Positions 7,613 through 16,454 of a stretch of DNA of 64,000 nucleotides are shown here, piece by piece. Within the stretch, counting starts at the first letter, position 1; the number at the start of each line of letters is the position of its first letter. The position numbers were made by a program, and so were the translations under genes. The notes beneath the pieces are model-generated. The model was given only the letters and a program-made list of their open reading frames with translations, made no database searches and was not told where the DNA came from. Source of the DNA: Nocardia paucivorans NBRC 100373 (GTDB lineage Bacteria > Actinomycetota > Actinomycetes > Mycobacteriales > Mycobacteriaceae); NCBI RefSeq assembly GCF_000308675.1, contig NZ_BAGE01000048.1:179099-243098 (forward strand), in the 5' to 3' direction.

Positions 7613-10600
7613 CTATTTCGCTCGTCGAGCCGTCTGGAGCAGCGATTCCGCCGCGGATTGCCAGGTCACCTGGGCATCGATGAGCTCTTGCCGAATCTGT
7701 CCGGCGCGACGCCACACGGTTTCCTGATTCTGTAGCCGATGTTCGATCCGATCGACCCATTCTCCGATGGGCACCCGGCTGGCGTAACCCTGCGGCACCA
7801 ATAGATCGGCCGTGAGTTCCGGCGGGAAACGAGCCGGGTCGGCCAGGAATCGCCCGACCCCGCTGGTATCGGGAACCAGCACGGGCACCCCCACGGCCAG
7901 ACTTTCGGTAGCGACCATACCGAAGCTCTCCGCACGGGAAGGCATGAGCACCAAGTGTGTTCGTCGCAGATCGGCAAGAATATCGCCAGGGTCCAGAGTG
8001 TATGGCAACACCGATACCGATCTGCCTGCTTGCTCCGACAGCAGCAACTCGGCGCGGGAAATCGTTTCCGGCTTGGCGCCGCGAACGGTCAAACCCACGT
8101 CGATACCCCGTTCGTTGAGTTGCCGAACCATCTCCGCCGCATCGGCGATACCTTTGCGCTCGTCATTGGCCCGGCCGAAAACCAGGAGGTTGTACGGGCC
8201 ACCCGGCTCCGGCGGCGAAATCTGCTCGCCGAAAATCAGACCCGGCACCAGTTCGTGGACCAGCGGCTCGGCATGGACCCGATCGGCCATATCGGCCACG
8301 TATCGGGTCAGTATCGGTCCGGTACCGACGACGACATCAGCGGTGGAGATCAGAGCGCTCTCCTTGAACTCGTTGGCGACTCCGACTTCGGATTTACCCG
8401 ATACATTGCCGAAAGCGTGGTTGTCGGTGTGCGCCAGATGGACCAGTGTGGCGTCCGGATAGCGGAGGGCCCGGATGAGCCGACCCGCATAACCCGTGTG
8501 GCGACTGTGGGCGATGATCACGTCGACACCGTCGGGCAAGGTGTCCAGATCCGTGGTCATCTGCTCACGTCGATCCACGTCGGGCGCATAATGGCGCGGC
8601 CCCAGCACGGTGATGGAATCACCGCCCTCGGCACCGGTGACATCGTGACCGACCCGGACGAACACCTCGTGTCCTCCCGCTGCGAACCCCTCCGCCAGGT
8701 TGCGGTTGAGCACCGTCACGCCACCCTGCCCGGGGTGCCATTCGTCATTCAGCAGGAGAACCCGCGCGCGAGCCGATACCCGTGGCCGCGCCGGCTCACC
8801 CCGCGCGGCCGGTCCCGAATCGGAATCGGATCGACCGGTCCGTTCCTGGGAACGAAACAGCGGTCCACCGGTTTCCGCCACTGTCGACATCCGACGCGGA
8901 AGCTGCGGAGCCGTTGCCAGCAACACCTCGTCGACCTCGCGCAACATCTTGTCCACCGTTGCGATATCGAGCCTTTCGTCCCGGCCCGACTTCGCTATCA
9001 GCTCCCGGGTATCTTTGACCACGTCGAGAAAATCCTGTTTCTCGACCGAAGTCCATGGTCTGTCCCGCAGATCTTCCAGTATCCGGCCCGCGGAAGACGG
9101 GGAATCGAGTGGCCCGTCGAACACCACCTCGGAGCGAGTTCGGATACGCAGCCGCGAGACATCCGATCCGGACCCCAGATGTTCGACCAGCTCCATGCCG
9201 TCGGCATAGCTGCGATCGTGTACCGCCGCGGGCATGTACTCGTCCTCACCGAGAACGAAACGCCGAATCATCGACAGTCGGCTGACCGACGGGGACACGG
9301 CGAGAACATCGACGGATACCGCATGGCCGGCCCTGGCGAAACGAGCGACCGTTTCGGCCACTCGGGGCGGCGATTTGAACGTCTCCTCGACCGCCACATT
9401 GAAACGATTGCCGACCGCATGATCGAGTGCCATCTGGAAAAAGGCTTTTGCCTCCGGCACGATAGGCCCGACCGGATCCGCGCCCCCACCGGCCACCAGC
9501 TCCGCATATCGAGGATGGAAGCGGAACATCTGGTTCACCGTCAGATGAGCGAGACCGTCACCGTCCGCGAATTCGGCATGCAGCTGCCGTATCAAAGTGG
9601 ATTTTCCGGCACCGGTCTGAGCCACGACCACTATCGCTTCCGGCGATTTATCCCCTGCGACCGACCGCACCCCCCCGAAGATCGCGGGCACGACCTCTTC
9701 CTCGAAGAGGCGGCGTAGTTCGGTGTCCGTCAAGCGGTACCCGGCCTCGGGGTCCGGCTCCGGGTTCGATCCGCCGGGGGGCTCGATGTCTTCCGCAATG
9801 GTGCCGTCGACCTCGAGCCGTTCCCCGGCTCCCGGCCCCGCGCCTTTTCCCTCGGATACGGCACGCACCGCGTCGAGGCCGAGGACGCCCTCGCCCGACG
9901 GGCCGAACCCGAGGTGGGATTCCGGGTGTGTTCCAGCGCCGACACGAGCGCTTGCCAGCCCGATGGCCGCACCGCTCGCAATGGCGGTACCGATTTCCTC
10001 CCAACTCGAGGGGAAGCCGACGAGCGGAGCTACGGCGAGCACCCCGCCCAGGACCCCGGCCCCGCTTTCCGACAACACCACCGCCGCCCGACGTGCTCCG
10101 GTGACAGCTCCGTTGCCCGATAAGGCTGCCATGCGACCGCCGACAAACCCGGCCACCGTCGAACCGGACCCCGCGGCGAACGCCACACCGACCGATCGCC
10201 AGTCCAAGTGCTCCCGGTTACCCGACACGATTTGCGCCTGTTGCACAGCGAGATCGACGCCGGCCGGCAGTGCGGCGTATCCGGTGAGGGCCAGTCCGGT
10301 GCGCCATGCCGCTCGGGCAGCCGCCCCCTCGGCAAGCCGCGCGATGAACGCCTCGAGCATCAGCAAGAATCTTTTTCTCGCCGACTGCAATACCGGAAGG
10401 ACACCCCAGATACCCCCGGTACCCATCGCGACCATTACCTGCTGTGTGGTGACCAACCCGAGTATGGCCATCGACCACAGCGCCTTCTCCGATTCGTCGG
10501 CGGCATGGTCGCAGCGATCCGCCATGACCTGGCAGAGCCGGTGCGAGTCGGACAATCGGTCGACGTCCTGCTGCAGAACGTCGGTAACGGCGATACCGGT

Positions 10601-10798
10601 CCGGCCCTCGAGCGGCAGGGCGGCCGCCAGGCCCGTCAGTCGGTCACCGGAGTTCTCGAGCGCATTTCCCAGAGTTCGCCATCCCTCGGCCAACAGGCGC
10701 ATACCCCCGATATCCATCTGGGGGATCTCACCGCCGAACACCCCGATCTGCACCGGCAGTGGAAGCTCGGCCAGCACTTGGTAGGGCGTCAGCGACAA
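7613..10798 (-). CDS. ESX-type N-terminus + zeta-toxin-like kinase + GT4 glycosyltransferase fusion
   Basis: A 1061-residue, three-part protein from a TTG at 10798 with GGAG eight bases upstream. Residues 1-~290 form a WXG100-like/CpnT-type N-terminal region (W40 and long helices, then Ala/Gly-rich hydrophobic helices at ~105-260), typical of large nocardial effectors. Residues ~365-585 form a zeta-toxin-like P-loop kinase: Walker A AQTGAGKST with K399, LTVNQMFRFHPRY, then FNVAVEETFKSPPRV. Zeta toxins phosphorylate UDP-sugars of peptidoglycan synthesis. Residues ~680-1055 form a GT4/GT-B glycosyltransferase: NDEWHPGQGGVTVLNRNLAE at the N-terminal loop, VFGRANDERKG, and the nucleotide-sugar motif SRAESFGMVATESLAVG. 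The fusion is unusual. A UDP-sugar-directed toxin is the simplest reading, but export and toxicity are inferred. Confidence 0.8.
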   Translation of the reverse strand: MSLTPYQVLAELPLPVQIGVFGGEIPQMDIGGMRLLAEGWRTLGNALENSGDRLTGLAAALPLEGRTGIAVTDVLQQDVDRLSDSHRLCQVMADRCDHAADESEKALWSMAILGLVTTQQVMVAMGTGGIWGVLPVLQSARKRFLLMLEAFIARLAEGAAARAAWRTGLALTGYAALPAGVDLAVQQAQIVSGNREHLDWRSVGVAFAAGSGSTVAGFVGGRMAALSGNGAVTGARRAAVVLSESGAGVLGGVLAVAPLVGFPSSWEEIGTAIASGAAIGLASARVGAGTHPESHLGFGPSGEGVLGLDAVRAVSEGKGAGPGAGERLEVDGTIAEDIEPPGGSNPEPDPEAGYRLTDTELRRLFEEEVVPAIFGGVRSVAGDKSPEAIVVVAQTGAGKSTLIRQLHAEFADGDGLAHLTVNQMFRFHPRYAELVAGGGADPVGPIVPEAKAFFQMALDHAVGNRFNVAVEETFKSPPRVAETVARFARAGHAVSVDVLAVSPSVSRLSMIRRFVLGEDEYMPAAVHDRSYADGMELVEHLGSGSDVSRLRIRTRSEVVFDGPLDSPSSAGRILEDLRDRPWTSVEKQDFLDVVKDTRELIAKSGRDERLDIATVDKMLREVDEVLLATAPQLPRRMSTVAETGGPLFRSQERTGRSDSDSGPAARGEPARPRVSARARVLLLNDEWHPGQGGVTVLNRNLAEGFAAGGHEVFVRVGHDVTGAEGGDSITVLGPRHYAPDVDRREQMTTDLDTLPDGVDVIIAHSRHTGYAGRLIRALRYPDATLVHLAHTDNHAFGNVSGKSEVGVANEFKESALISTADVVVGTGPILTRYVADMADRVHAEPLVHELVPGLIFGEQISPPEPGGPYNLLVFGRANDERKGIADAAEMVRQLNERGIDVGLTVRGAKPETISRAELLLSEQAGRSVSVLPYTLDPGDILADLRRTHLVLMPSRAESFGMVATESLAVGVPVLVPDTSGVGRFLADPARFPPELTADLLVPQGYASRVPIGEWVDRIEHRLQNQETVWRRAGQIRQELIDAQVTWQSAAESLLQTARRAK

Positions 10799-10866
10799 GA
10801 ACTCGTCTCCGTTCCGATGATGTCGACAAGCTCGACCGACAATACCGGTGGGATGTCATAGGACCG

Positions 10867-10915
10867 CGCGAATACCCGCGAATACCCGCGAATACCTCGG
10901 CCTTTACCTCGGCCT
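10867..10915. repeat. short tandem repeats (3 x 10 bp, then 2 x 11 bp)
   Basis: CGCGAATACC occurs three times head to tail at 10867-10896. It overlaps ACCTCGGCCTT at 10893-10903, which recurs at 10905-10915 after one T. They lie in the upstream region of the ESX/zeta/GT4 gene and could be slippage products or regulator sites. Confidence 0.75.
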
Positions 10916-11121
10916 TGTGAAACAGCTTCCCCGCTGCTCGGGATGGCCCACCGGCTGCTGTCCCACTCCGCCGAACCGGTCGGACGGATTCGCCGGCCTC
11001 GGCCGGTGACACCGGGTTCGGTATCCGTCGTACACCCTTGCACATGATCTTACCGATCGGTGGAGATCCCCGCCGACCATCACCTCTCCGTATGGAAGGC
11101 CGGCGCCGATGCCTTGCGAAG

Positions 11122-11151
11122 ACCCTAAGAAAGAGAACCCTAAGAAAGAGA
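11122..11151. repeat. perfect 2 x 15-bp tandem repeat
   Basis: ACCCTAAGAAAGAGA is present twice without a gap (11122-11136 and 11137-11151), 61 bp from the encoded CCA end of tRNA-Ala. The A-rich unit contrasts with the GC-rich surroundings. Function unknown. Confidence 0.75.
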
Positions 11152-11212
11152 AAACTTCAGATGCCGACAAGCGGCCGGTATGACGAGAATCGCCACCCTG
11201 ACCTGCAGGGTT

Positions 11213-11288
11213 TGGTGGAGCTAAGGGGAATCGAACCCCTGACCTTCTCGATGCGAACGAGACGCGCTACCAACTGCGCTATAGCCCC
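11213..11288 (-). tRNA. tRNA-Ala (anticodon CGC), CCA encoded
   Basis: Read on the minus strand it folds into a complete cloverleaf: acceptor GGGGCTA pairing with TAGCTCC (one G-U), D-arm GCGC/GCGC with AGTTGGTA loop, anticodon stem TCTCG/CGAGA with loop TTCGCAT giving anticodon CGC (reads GCG alanine codons), and T-arm AGGGG-TTCGATT-CCCCT. Discriminator A and a genomically encoded CCA (11213-11215) follow. It sits at the border between the accessory 2.7-10.8 kb stretch and the conserved glp block, a common position for integrated DNA. Confidence 0.97.
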
Positions 11289-11416
11289 GGGTGGTCCGTT
11301 GACCGAACCGCCATGACACTGTAGCAAACACGGGCCACAGACTCCGAATCGAGGTCCTCACCTGCGAGTATGTCGCTAGCCGTTCCCTCCGGGCGCCGGC
11401 GTCCGTCCAGGTCGGT

Positions 11417-12409
11417 TCACGCCCCGGCGGCCCGGCGGATATCACCGCCGGCGGCGCGGTGGCGAACGGTACGAGCGATGGTGGGATCGTAGGTCTCCAG
11501 GTGCTCGAATGCCGGATCCTCGTCGTCGGGCTCCAGCAATTCGGAACGGCGGAGCAATGTGCGCGCGGTATCGCGGTCCATGCCCCGGTGCCCGGCGGAA
11601 CCGGCGTATCCGGGATGCCCGGCTTCGGCGAACCGACGGTTGCGGGCCAACCGGGCGCTGCGACGCCGGCGGATCTCTTCCTCCATCCGCACCTGTCGGC
11701 GCAGATAGACCAGGTAGGTGACGAGCACGGTGACCGCACCCCCACAGCCCCACCAGAATGGGGGCGCCACGGCGATACCCAGACCGCCGCACAGCAGCGC
11801 CCCGAGCACGAGAGCCAGGACGGCGCGCTGGCGGAAGGTGTAGCGGGCGGCGCGGGCGGCCGCGTCGGCTTCGGGGTCGTATCCACCGCGGCCACGTCGG
11901 GTGGGAACGAAATCGTCGTCGAGATCGTGCGGCCGGCCGGTTTCGGGGTCGCGCAGGGCGGGCGGGCCGGCAGGCGGGATCCGCGCCGGTACGGCGTCGC
12001 CCCGCTCGTATGGTTCGGGCTCCGGGTCGGTGATCGCGGTGTCCACGGCGCGGGCGGCCTCGTCGTCCACGTCGAACCGCTCGTCTACGGTGTCCGGCGG
12101 GTCCGCGAGGGCCACGCCGACACCGGCGCCCGAGTGTTCCTCGTCGGTCTCGGCGACGGGATCGTCGGCCGATATCGTCATCCGATCCTCCGCATCTTTA
12201 CTGTGATGACGCTTTCTGTAGGTGCGGGTGGGCCGCTTGCGGGCATGCTCACTTCTGGCTCGCCGCTTGGCATCTCCGCGGTGCAGCACCCGGGTGGCCA
12301 GGGCGGTGTCGGTGGTTCGTCGTATTCTCGGATGGCGGTCGGCGAGGATAGGGAACAGCACGAAGACCCAGAGCACGACCAAGCCGATCCACAGGATCGA
12401 ATTCGGCAT
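11417..12409 (-). CDS. glpR: GlpR, membrane receptor of gephyrin-like Glp
   Basis: A 330-residue protein from ATG 12409 (GGAGGT lies 10 bases upstream; the frame is open a further 20 codons). One membrane segment lies at the N-terminus (MPNSILWIGLVVLWVFVLF), then a long acidic linker rich in Asp/Glu/Pro, then two hydrophobic segments (~195-240) and a basic cytoplasmic tail with RRRRSARLARNRR. This layout and its position beside the MoeA-like glp gene match GlpR/SepX, the actinobacterial divisome protein that in Corynebacterium recruits Glp to FtsZ. The glp, acetyltransferase, glpR order is conserved with mycobacteria. Function is assigned from family and context. Confidence 0.85.
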   Translation of the reverse strand: MPNSILWIGLVVLWVFVLFPILADRHPRIRRTTDTALATRVLHRGDAKRRARSEHARKRPTRTYRKRHHSKDAEDRMTISADDPVAETDEEHSGAGVGVALADPPDTVDERFDVDDEAARAVDTAITDPEPEPYERGDAVPARIPPAGPPALRDPETGRPHDLDDDFVPTRRGRGGYDPEADAAARAARYTFRQRAVLALVLGALLCGGLGIAVAPPFWWGCGGAVTVLVTYLVYLRRQVRMEEEIRRRRSARLARNRRFAEAGHPGYAGSAGHRGMDRDTARTLLRRSELLEPDDEDPAFEHLETYDPTIARTVRHRAAGGDIRRAAGA

Positions 12410-12674
12410 AGCCGTCCACACCTCCGTCCCCGCCTGGTCGTTGTTGTGAGCCCATACGGCCAATGGCATTCACCGGACCGCGGTATCACCCTGCGGCACC
12501 GGGTCACCGAGCGCGTGGCGGGCTCCCGATCGGTGGCACGGGGGCGCACCACCGACGTCCGTAGGTTAATTCCGAGTAGGGGGATGGCACGGCAGGCGCG
12601 CCGAGCACATGCGCCACATGAGTCACATTTCCATCGGACCGGGCCAACCTCGGGCGGATTCGCCGATTACCGAT

Positions 12675-13334
12675 TCACTTCAGCGTCAACCGCCCTTCCC
12701 GAGCCAACCGATTCACCACCGGCCCCGACAGCTCTTCCACCGTGATTCCGACCAACAGGTGATCGCGCCACGCGCCGTCGACATCGAGATACCGGCGCAG
12801 CAGCCCTTCTTCACGAAATCCCACATTGCGCAACACGGCCTGGCTCGCCAGATTCTCCGGTCGCACAGTCGCTTCCACCCGATGCAGTCCCACCGGGCCG
12901 AAACAGTGATCGAGCCCCAACGCGAGAGCGGCCGTGGCCACCCCCTTCCCGCCGACATCCTTGGCCACCCAATAGCCGATCCACGCCGAACGCAGTGCTC
13001 CCCGCACGATATTTCCGACGGTCAACTGCCCACTGAAGGCTCCGTCGACCTCGATGGCCAACGGGATCATCGCCCCCCGGCGGGCCTCGGCCTTCAAACT
13101 CGACCACAGGGGAGGCCAATTCGACGCGTGGTTGCGTGTCTCCCAGGTACCTCGGCCGGTGGGCTCCCACGGTTCCAGATGTGCTCGGTCGCGCAATCGG
13201 ATCCGACTCCAGGCGGCCGCGTCGCGCAGCCGCACCGGACGTAACGAGACCTCCCCGGCGGCCACGCCGACCGGTCCCAGGCGCGCGGGCCACCCGGGAT
13301 GCTGGGAGACTCGGAACACGTTCACCGACTCCAC
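12675..13334 (-). CDS. GNAT N-acetyltransferase, RimJ/RimL-like
   Basis: A 219-residue GNAT-fold acetyltransferase of the RimJ/RimL type. Family marks are LRPVRLRDAAAW near the start, IGYWVAKDVGGKGVATAALAL containing the acetyl-CoA pyrophosphate loop (Q/R-x-x-G-x-G/A, here KDVGGKGVA), and the C-terminal LHRVEATVRPENLASQAVLR with the conserved N-x-x-S. It lies 3 bp downstream of the glp stop, in the conserved operon equivalent to Rv0994-Rv0996. RimJ enzymes acetylate the N-termini of ribosomal proteins; the actual substrate here is unknown. Confidence 0.88.
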   Translation of the reverse strand: MESVNVFRVSQHPGWPARLGPVGVAAGEVSLRPVRLRDAAAWSRIRLRDRAHLEPWEPTGRGTWETRNHASNWPPLWSSLKAEARRGAMIPLAIEVDGAFSGQLTVGNIVRGALRSAWIGYWVAKDVGGKGVATAALALGLDHCFGPVGLHRVEATVRPENLASQAVLRNVGFREEGLLRRYLDVDGAWRDHLLVGITVEELSGPVVNRLAREGRLTLK

Positions 13335-13337
13335 TTC

Positions 13338-14597
13338 TCAGCCGCGCTGCGCCAGGAATGCGACTCGCACCTTGTCGCCGGTACGAATATCGGTGTCGTC
13401 GGGTTCGACCACGATCAGGCTATTCGCCTCGGCCAATGTCGCCAACAGATGGGAGGACGCGCCCGCCCCGTTGCCCAATGGCTGCACCAGATACTCACCT
13501 GTCGCTTCGTCCCGCATGAGTTGGGCCCGCACATACCCCTTACGCCCGGCTATGGACTGGATGGGCGTTATCGTGCGGGCCTTGATGATCCGACGCATCG
13601 GCTGGCGTCGCCCCAGCGCGATTCGAATCAACGGCCGTACCATAACCTCGAACACCACCAGCGCGCCCACCGGGTTGGACGGCAGCAGGAATGTGGGCAC
13701 CTCGTCGCGGCCGAGCCGCCCGAAGCCCTGCACCGAACCGGGATGCATTGCCACCCGGGTGATCTCCAGTTCGCCGAGCCCCTCGAGCGCCTCACGTACC
13801 TGTTCGGACGCCCAGCCACCGACCGCCCCCGCGATCACAACGATCTCGGCCCGGACCAACTGGCCCTCCACCACATCGCGTAAGCGGCGGGGATCGCCGT
13901 CGACGATGCCGATTCGGTTGACATCCGCACCGGCATCGCGCGCGGCGGCGGCCAACGCATACGAATTCACGTCGTATACCTGGCCGGGTCCCGGGGTGCG
14001 ATCGATATCGACCAGCTCCCCACCGATGGATATCACCGACAGACGAGGACGCGGATGCACCAGCACCTTGTCCTGGCCGACGGCGGCGAGCAGGCCCACC
14101 TGTGCGGCGCCGATGATCGTGCCCGCACGGACCGCGACGTCCCCCGGTTGCACATCATCGCCGGTGCGGCGAACGTAATCCCCCGAACGCACCGGCTCGT
14201 AGACCTTGATCCGGGATAGACCGCCATCGGTGTAGTCCAATGGAAGTACCGCGTCGGCCAGGGTGGGCAGCGGTGCGCCGGTGGCGACCCGCACCGTCTG
14301 TCGGGGCTGGAGTCGGATGGGCTGACGTGAACCGGCCATCACCTCTCCGACCACCGGCAGGGTCAGATCCACCAGGTCGCCGTTCTCGTCACGGATATCG
14401 GCACCCGCGGAGGCGACATCGACACTGCGGACCGCGTAACCATCGATGGCGGCCTGATCGAATCCGGGCAACGGCCGTTCGGTGATCACGTCCTCGGCGC
14501 ACAACAGGCCTTGGGCCTCGGAGATCGGAACTCGGACCGGCCGGGGCGCGACCGCCGCGGCAGTCACCTTGATCTGCTGATCCTCAACCGAGCGCAT
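13338..14597 (-). CDS. glp: gephyrin-like molybdotransferase Glp (MoeA family)
   Basis: A 419-residue MoeA/gephyrin-family protein with all regions: N-terminal RPVRVPISEAQGLLCAEDV, the domain II beta barrel, the MPT-binding domain III (LSVISIGGELVDI, then AGAVGGWASEQVREAL) and the C-terminal barrel. Canonical MoeA has SGGVSVGxxD at the second motif; here it reads AGAVGGWASE, without the usual serine and aspartate, as expected for a structural paralogue. In corynebacteria Glp binds FtsZ and GlpR and couples division with polar growth. Its position next to galU and glpR supports this. Residual molybdenum cofactor activity cannot be excluded by eye. Confidence 0.88.
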   Translation of the reverse strand: MRSVEDQQIKVTAAAVAPRPVRVPISEAQGLLCAEDVITERPLPGFDQAAIDGYAVRSVDVASAGADIRDENGDLVDLTLPVVGEVMAGSRQPIRLQPRQTVRVATGAPLPTLADAVLPLDYTDGGLSRIKVYEPVRSGDYVRRTGDDVQPGDVAVRAGTIIGAAQVGLLAAVGQDKVLVHPRPRLSVISIGGELVDIDRTPGPGQVYDVNSYALAAAARDAGADVNRIGIVDGDPRRLRDVVEGQLVRAEIVVIAGAVGGWASEQVREALEGLGELEITRVAMHPGSVQGFGRLGRDEVPTFLLPSNPVGALVVFEVMVRPLIRIALGRRQPMRRIIKARTITPIQSIAGRKGYVRAQLMRDEATGEYLVQPLGNGAGASSHLLATLAEANSLIVVEPDDTDIRTGDKVRVAFLAQRG

Positions 14598-14633
14598 TCG
14601 GCCCTTCCCGATCTTCCTCGCTAGCAGTCGATC

Positions 14634-15599
14634 TCATTGGTACGCGGTGAGCTGTGGATCCCGGTCGGGGCCGAGCCGGTTCCGAAGCCATTCGCGTAGG
14701 GCAGGACCATATTCCTCCCGCTGCAGCGCGAAATCCACCGCAGCACGAAGATAGCCGCCCGGGTTCCCCAAATCATGGCGCGACCCACGGTGCACCACCA
14801 CATGTACCGGATGACCTTCGGATATCAGCAGGGAAATGGCATCGGTGAGTTGTAGTTCACCGCCCGCGCCGGGACCGATCCGTCGTACGGCGTCGAATAT
14901 CGCGCGGTCCAACAAATAACGTCCCGCGGCGGCGAAGGTGGACGGCGCCGCGTCCGGATGCGGTTTCTCCACCATGCCCTTGACGCGCAAGACATTCGGC
15001 CCGAGCGCATCGGGCGCCGGCGCGACATCGAATACGCCGTACGCACCGATCTCCTCCGCGCGTACCTCGATGGCGCACAGCACCGATCCGCCCAGTTCTC
15101 GGCGTACCCGGCTCATCGCTGCCAGCACCCCGCACGGCAGCACCAGATCGTCCGGCAGCAGCACGGCGACCGCGTCCTCGTCGGGAGCGAGTACCTGTTC
15201 GGCTCGGGCCACGGCATGCGCGAGCCCAAGCGGTTCCTCCTGCACCACCGAGATCACATCGAGTAACTCCGGCGCCTTGCGGACTTTTTCCAAAAGATGA
15301 AATTTGCCGCGTTCGACCAGCGCGTTCTCCAGCACCAGATCTTCGACGAAATGCGCCACGACCCCGTTCTTACCGGGCGATGTCACGATCACCAGTCGCT
15401 CGGCTCCGGATTCGGCGGCCTCGGTGGCCACCAATTCGATTCCGGGGGTATCGACCACCGGCAGCAATTCCTTGGGCACCGTTTTGGTCGCGGGCAGAAA
15501 TCGAGTTCCGAGTCCGGCCGCCGGCACAACGGCAGTACGGAAACTCGATCCCCCCGCCGGGACGAACTCCTCGCCATGCTCTGCGGCCTCGATTGTCAT
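14634..15599 (-). CDS. galU: UTP-glucose-1-phosphate uridylyltransferase
   Basis: A 321-residue GalU that makes UDP-glucose from UTP and glucose-1-phosphate, feeding cell-wall polysaccharide and trehalose synthesis. The N-terminal signature GLGTRFLPATKTVPKELLPV contains the nucleotide-binding loop and the conserved lysine. Later motifs include VLLPDDLVLP, KGMVEKPHPD and the GGELQLTDAI segment. Start set at ATG 15599; a GTG two codons earlier is also in frame. It is followed 36 bp later by glp on the same strand and is divergent from the 5-FCL gene. Length is normal for the bacterial enzyme. Confidence 0.95.
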   Translation of the reverse strand: MTIEAAEHGEEFVPAGGSSFRTAVVPAAGLGTRFLPATKTVPKELLPVVDTPGIELVATEAAESGAERLVIVTSPGKNGVVAHFVEDLVLENALVERGKFHLLEKVRKAPELLDVISVVQEEPLGLAHAVARAEQVLAPDEDAVAVLLPDDLVLPCGVLAAMSRVRRELGGSVLCAIEVRAEEIGAYGVFDVAPAPDALGPNVLRVKGMVEKPHPDAAPSTFAAAGRYLLDRAIFDAVRRIGPGAGGELQLTDAISLLISEGHPVHVVVHRGSRHDLGNPGGYLRAAVDFALQREEYGPALREWLRNRLGPDRDPQLTAYQ

Positions 15600-15757
15600 A
15601 CACACACCCTATCCATCGATAACGTCCCGCGACCGGCTGCACACGGCTCGGCGACCGGAACGGAATCGAGCGGACGGCATTCGACATCCCATCGACGGTG
15701 GAGGGGGTAACCGCGGAGCGGACCCCACCCGACCTGGGCGGATACCGTCGTGGACCT

Positions 15758-16384
15758 ATGGTGGTCACTGTGTACATGCCCGATGATCACGGCAAACATA
15801 TCCGGCGCAGGGAGATCCTGGCCCGCCGCGCCACGGTCTCGGTCCGACGCCGCGCGGATGAGGCGGCCGCCTTGGCGGCGGCCCTGCGCGGCGTCGATCC
15901 GGGCGCGTGGGCATGCGCCTATGTCCCGAGGCAGGACGAACCGGGGTCGACGGCGATGTTGGAGGCCCTGCGGACGGCCGGGGCGCGGGTGTTGCTGCCG
16001 GTGACCGGGCCGCCCGGCCCGCTGTCGTGGGGGGAGTACACCGGCACCGCGGAGCTGCGCCCGGCCCGGTACGGGTTGCTCGAACCCGTCGGCCCGGTAT
16101 TACCGCCCGAGACCGTCGGCCGGGCCGAACTGATCCTGGTGCCGGCCCTGGCGGTGGACCGCCGCGGGGTCCGACTGGGTCGCGGCGCCGGTTACTACGA
16201 CCGCACCCTGGTCGCGGCTGCCCCCGCCGCCCGACTGATCGCGGTGATACGCGACGACGAATTGGTCGAGCGCCTGCCGGAGGACCCGCACGATATCCGG
16301 ATGGGGTGGACGCTCACCCCATCCGGCGGGCTGCGTCCGACCTCGAACTGTCACGTTGCTCACGATCCCGGCCCACGGGAATAA
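15758..16384 (+). CDS. 5-formyltetrahydrofolate cyclo-ligase
   Basis: A protein of about 208 residues converting 5-formyl-THF to 5,10-methenyl-THF with ATP. The family motif LGRGAGYYDRTL (usually GxGxGYYD) is clear. RREILARRATVSVRRR near the start is the expected substrate-binding helix, and MGWTLTPSG near the end matches the family C-terminus. The start is uncertain: ATG 15758 and ATG 15776 are both possible and the frame is open from 15698. It is divergent from galU and followed by the FmdB-like gene, the same order as in mycobacteria. Confidence 0.9.
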   Translation: MVVTVYMPDDHGKHIRRREILARRATVSVRRRADEAAALAAALRGVDPGAWACAYVPRQDEPGSTAMLEALRTAGARVLLPVTGPPGPLSWGEYTGTAELRPARYGLLEPVGPVLPPETVGRAELILVPALAVDRRGVRLGRGAGYYDRTLVAAAPAARLIAVIRDDELVERLPEDPHDIRMGWTLTPSGGLRPTSNCHVAHDPGPRE

Positions 16385-16454
16385 GCCCCGGACTAGCGGC
16401 GTTGGCACTGTCGGCTGTAGAGTGCTAACTCGACGAGACCCGCCGGAGGATCCA

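Larger units (their letters stand above)
10799..11212. other. intergenic region with short tandem repeats beside the tRNA
   Basis: About 410 bp between the start of the fusion gene and tRNA-Ala. It contains two short tandem arrays (10867-10915 and 11122-11151) and presumably the leftward promoter of the fusion gene. No coding frame is convincing. I saw no second copy of the tRNA 3' end here that would mark an attachment site. Confidence 0.5.

Noticed and set aside
1..11212. Attachment-site copy of the tRNA-Ala 3' end
   Set aside because: Looked for a second copy of the T-arm/acceptor sequence to the left of the tRNA; none seen, so no att site is claimed.
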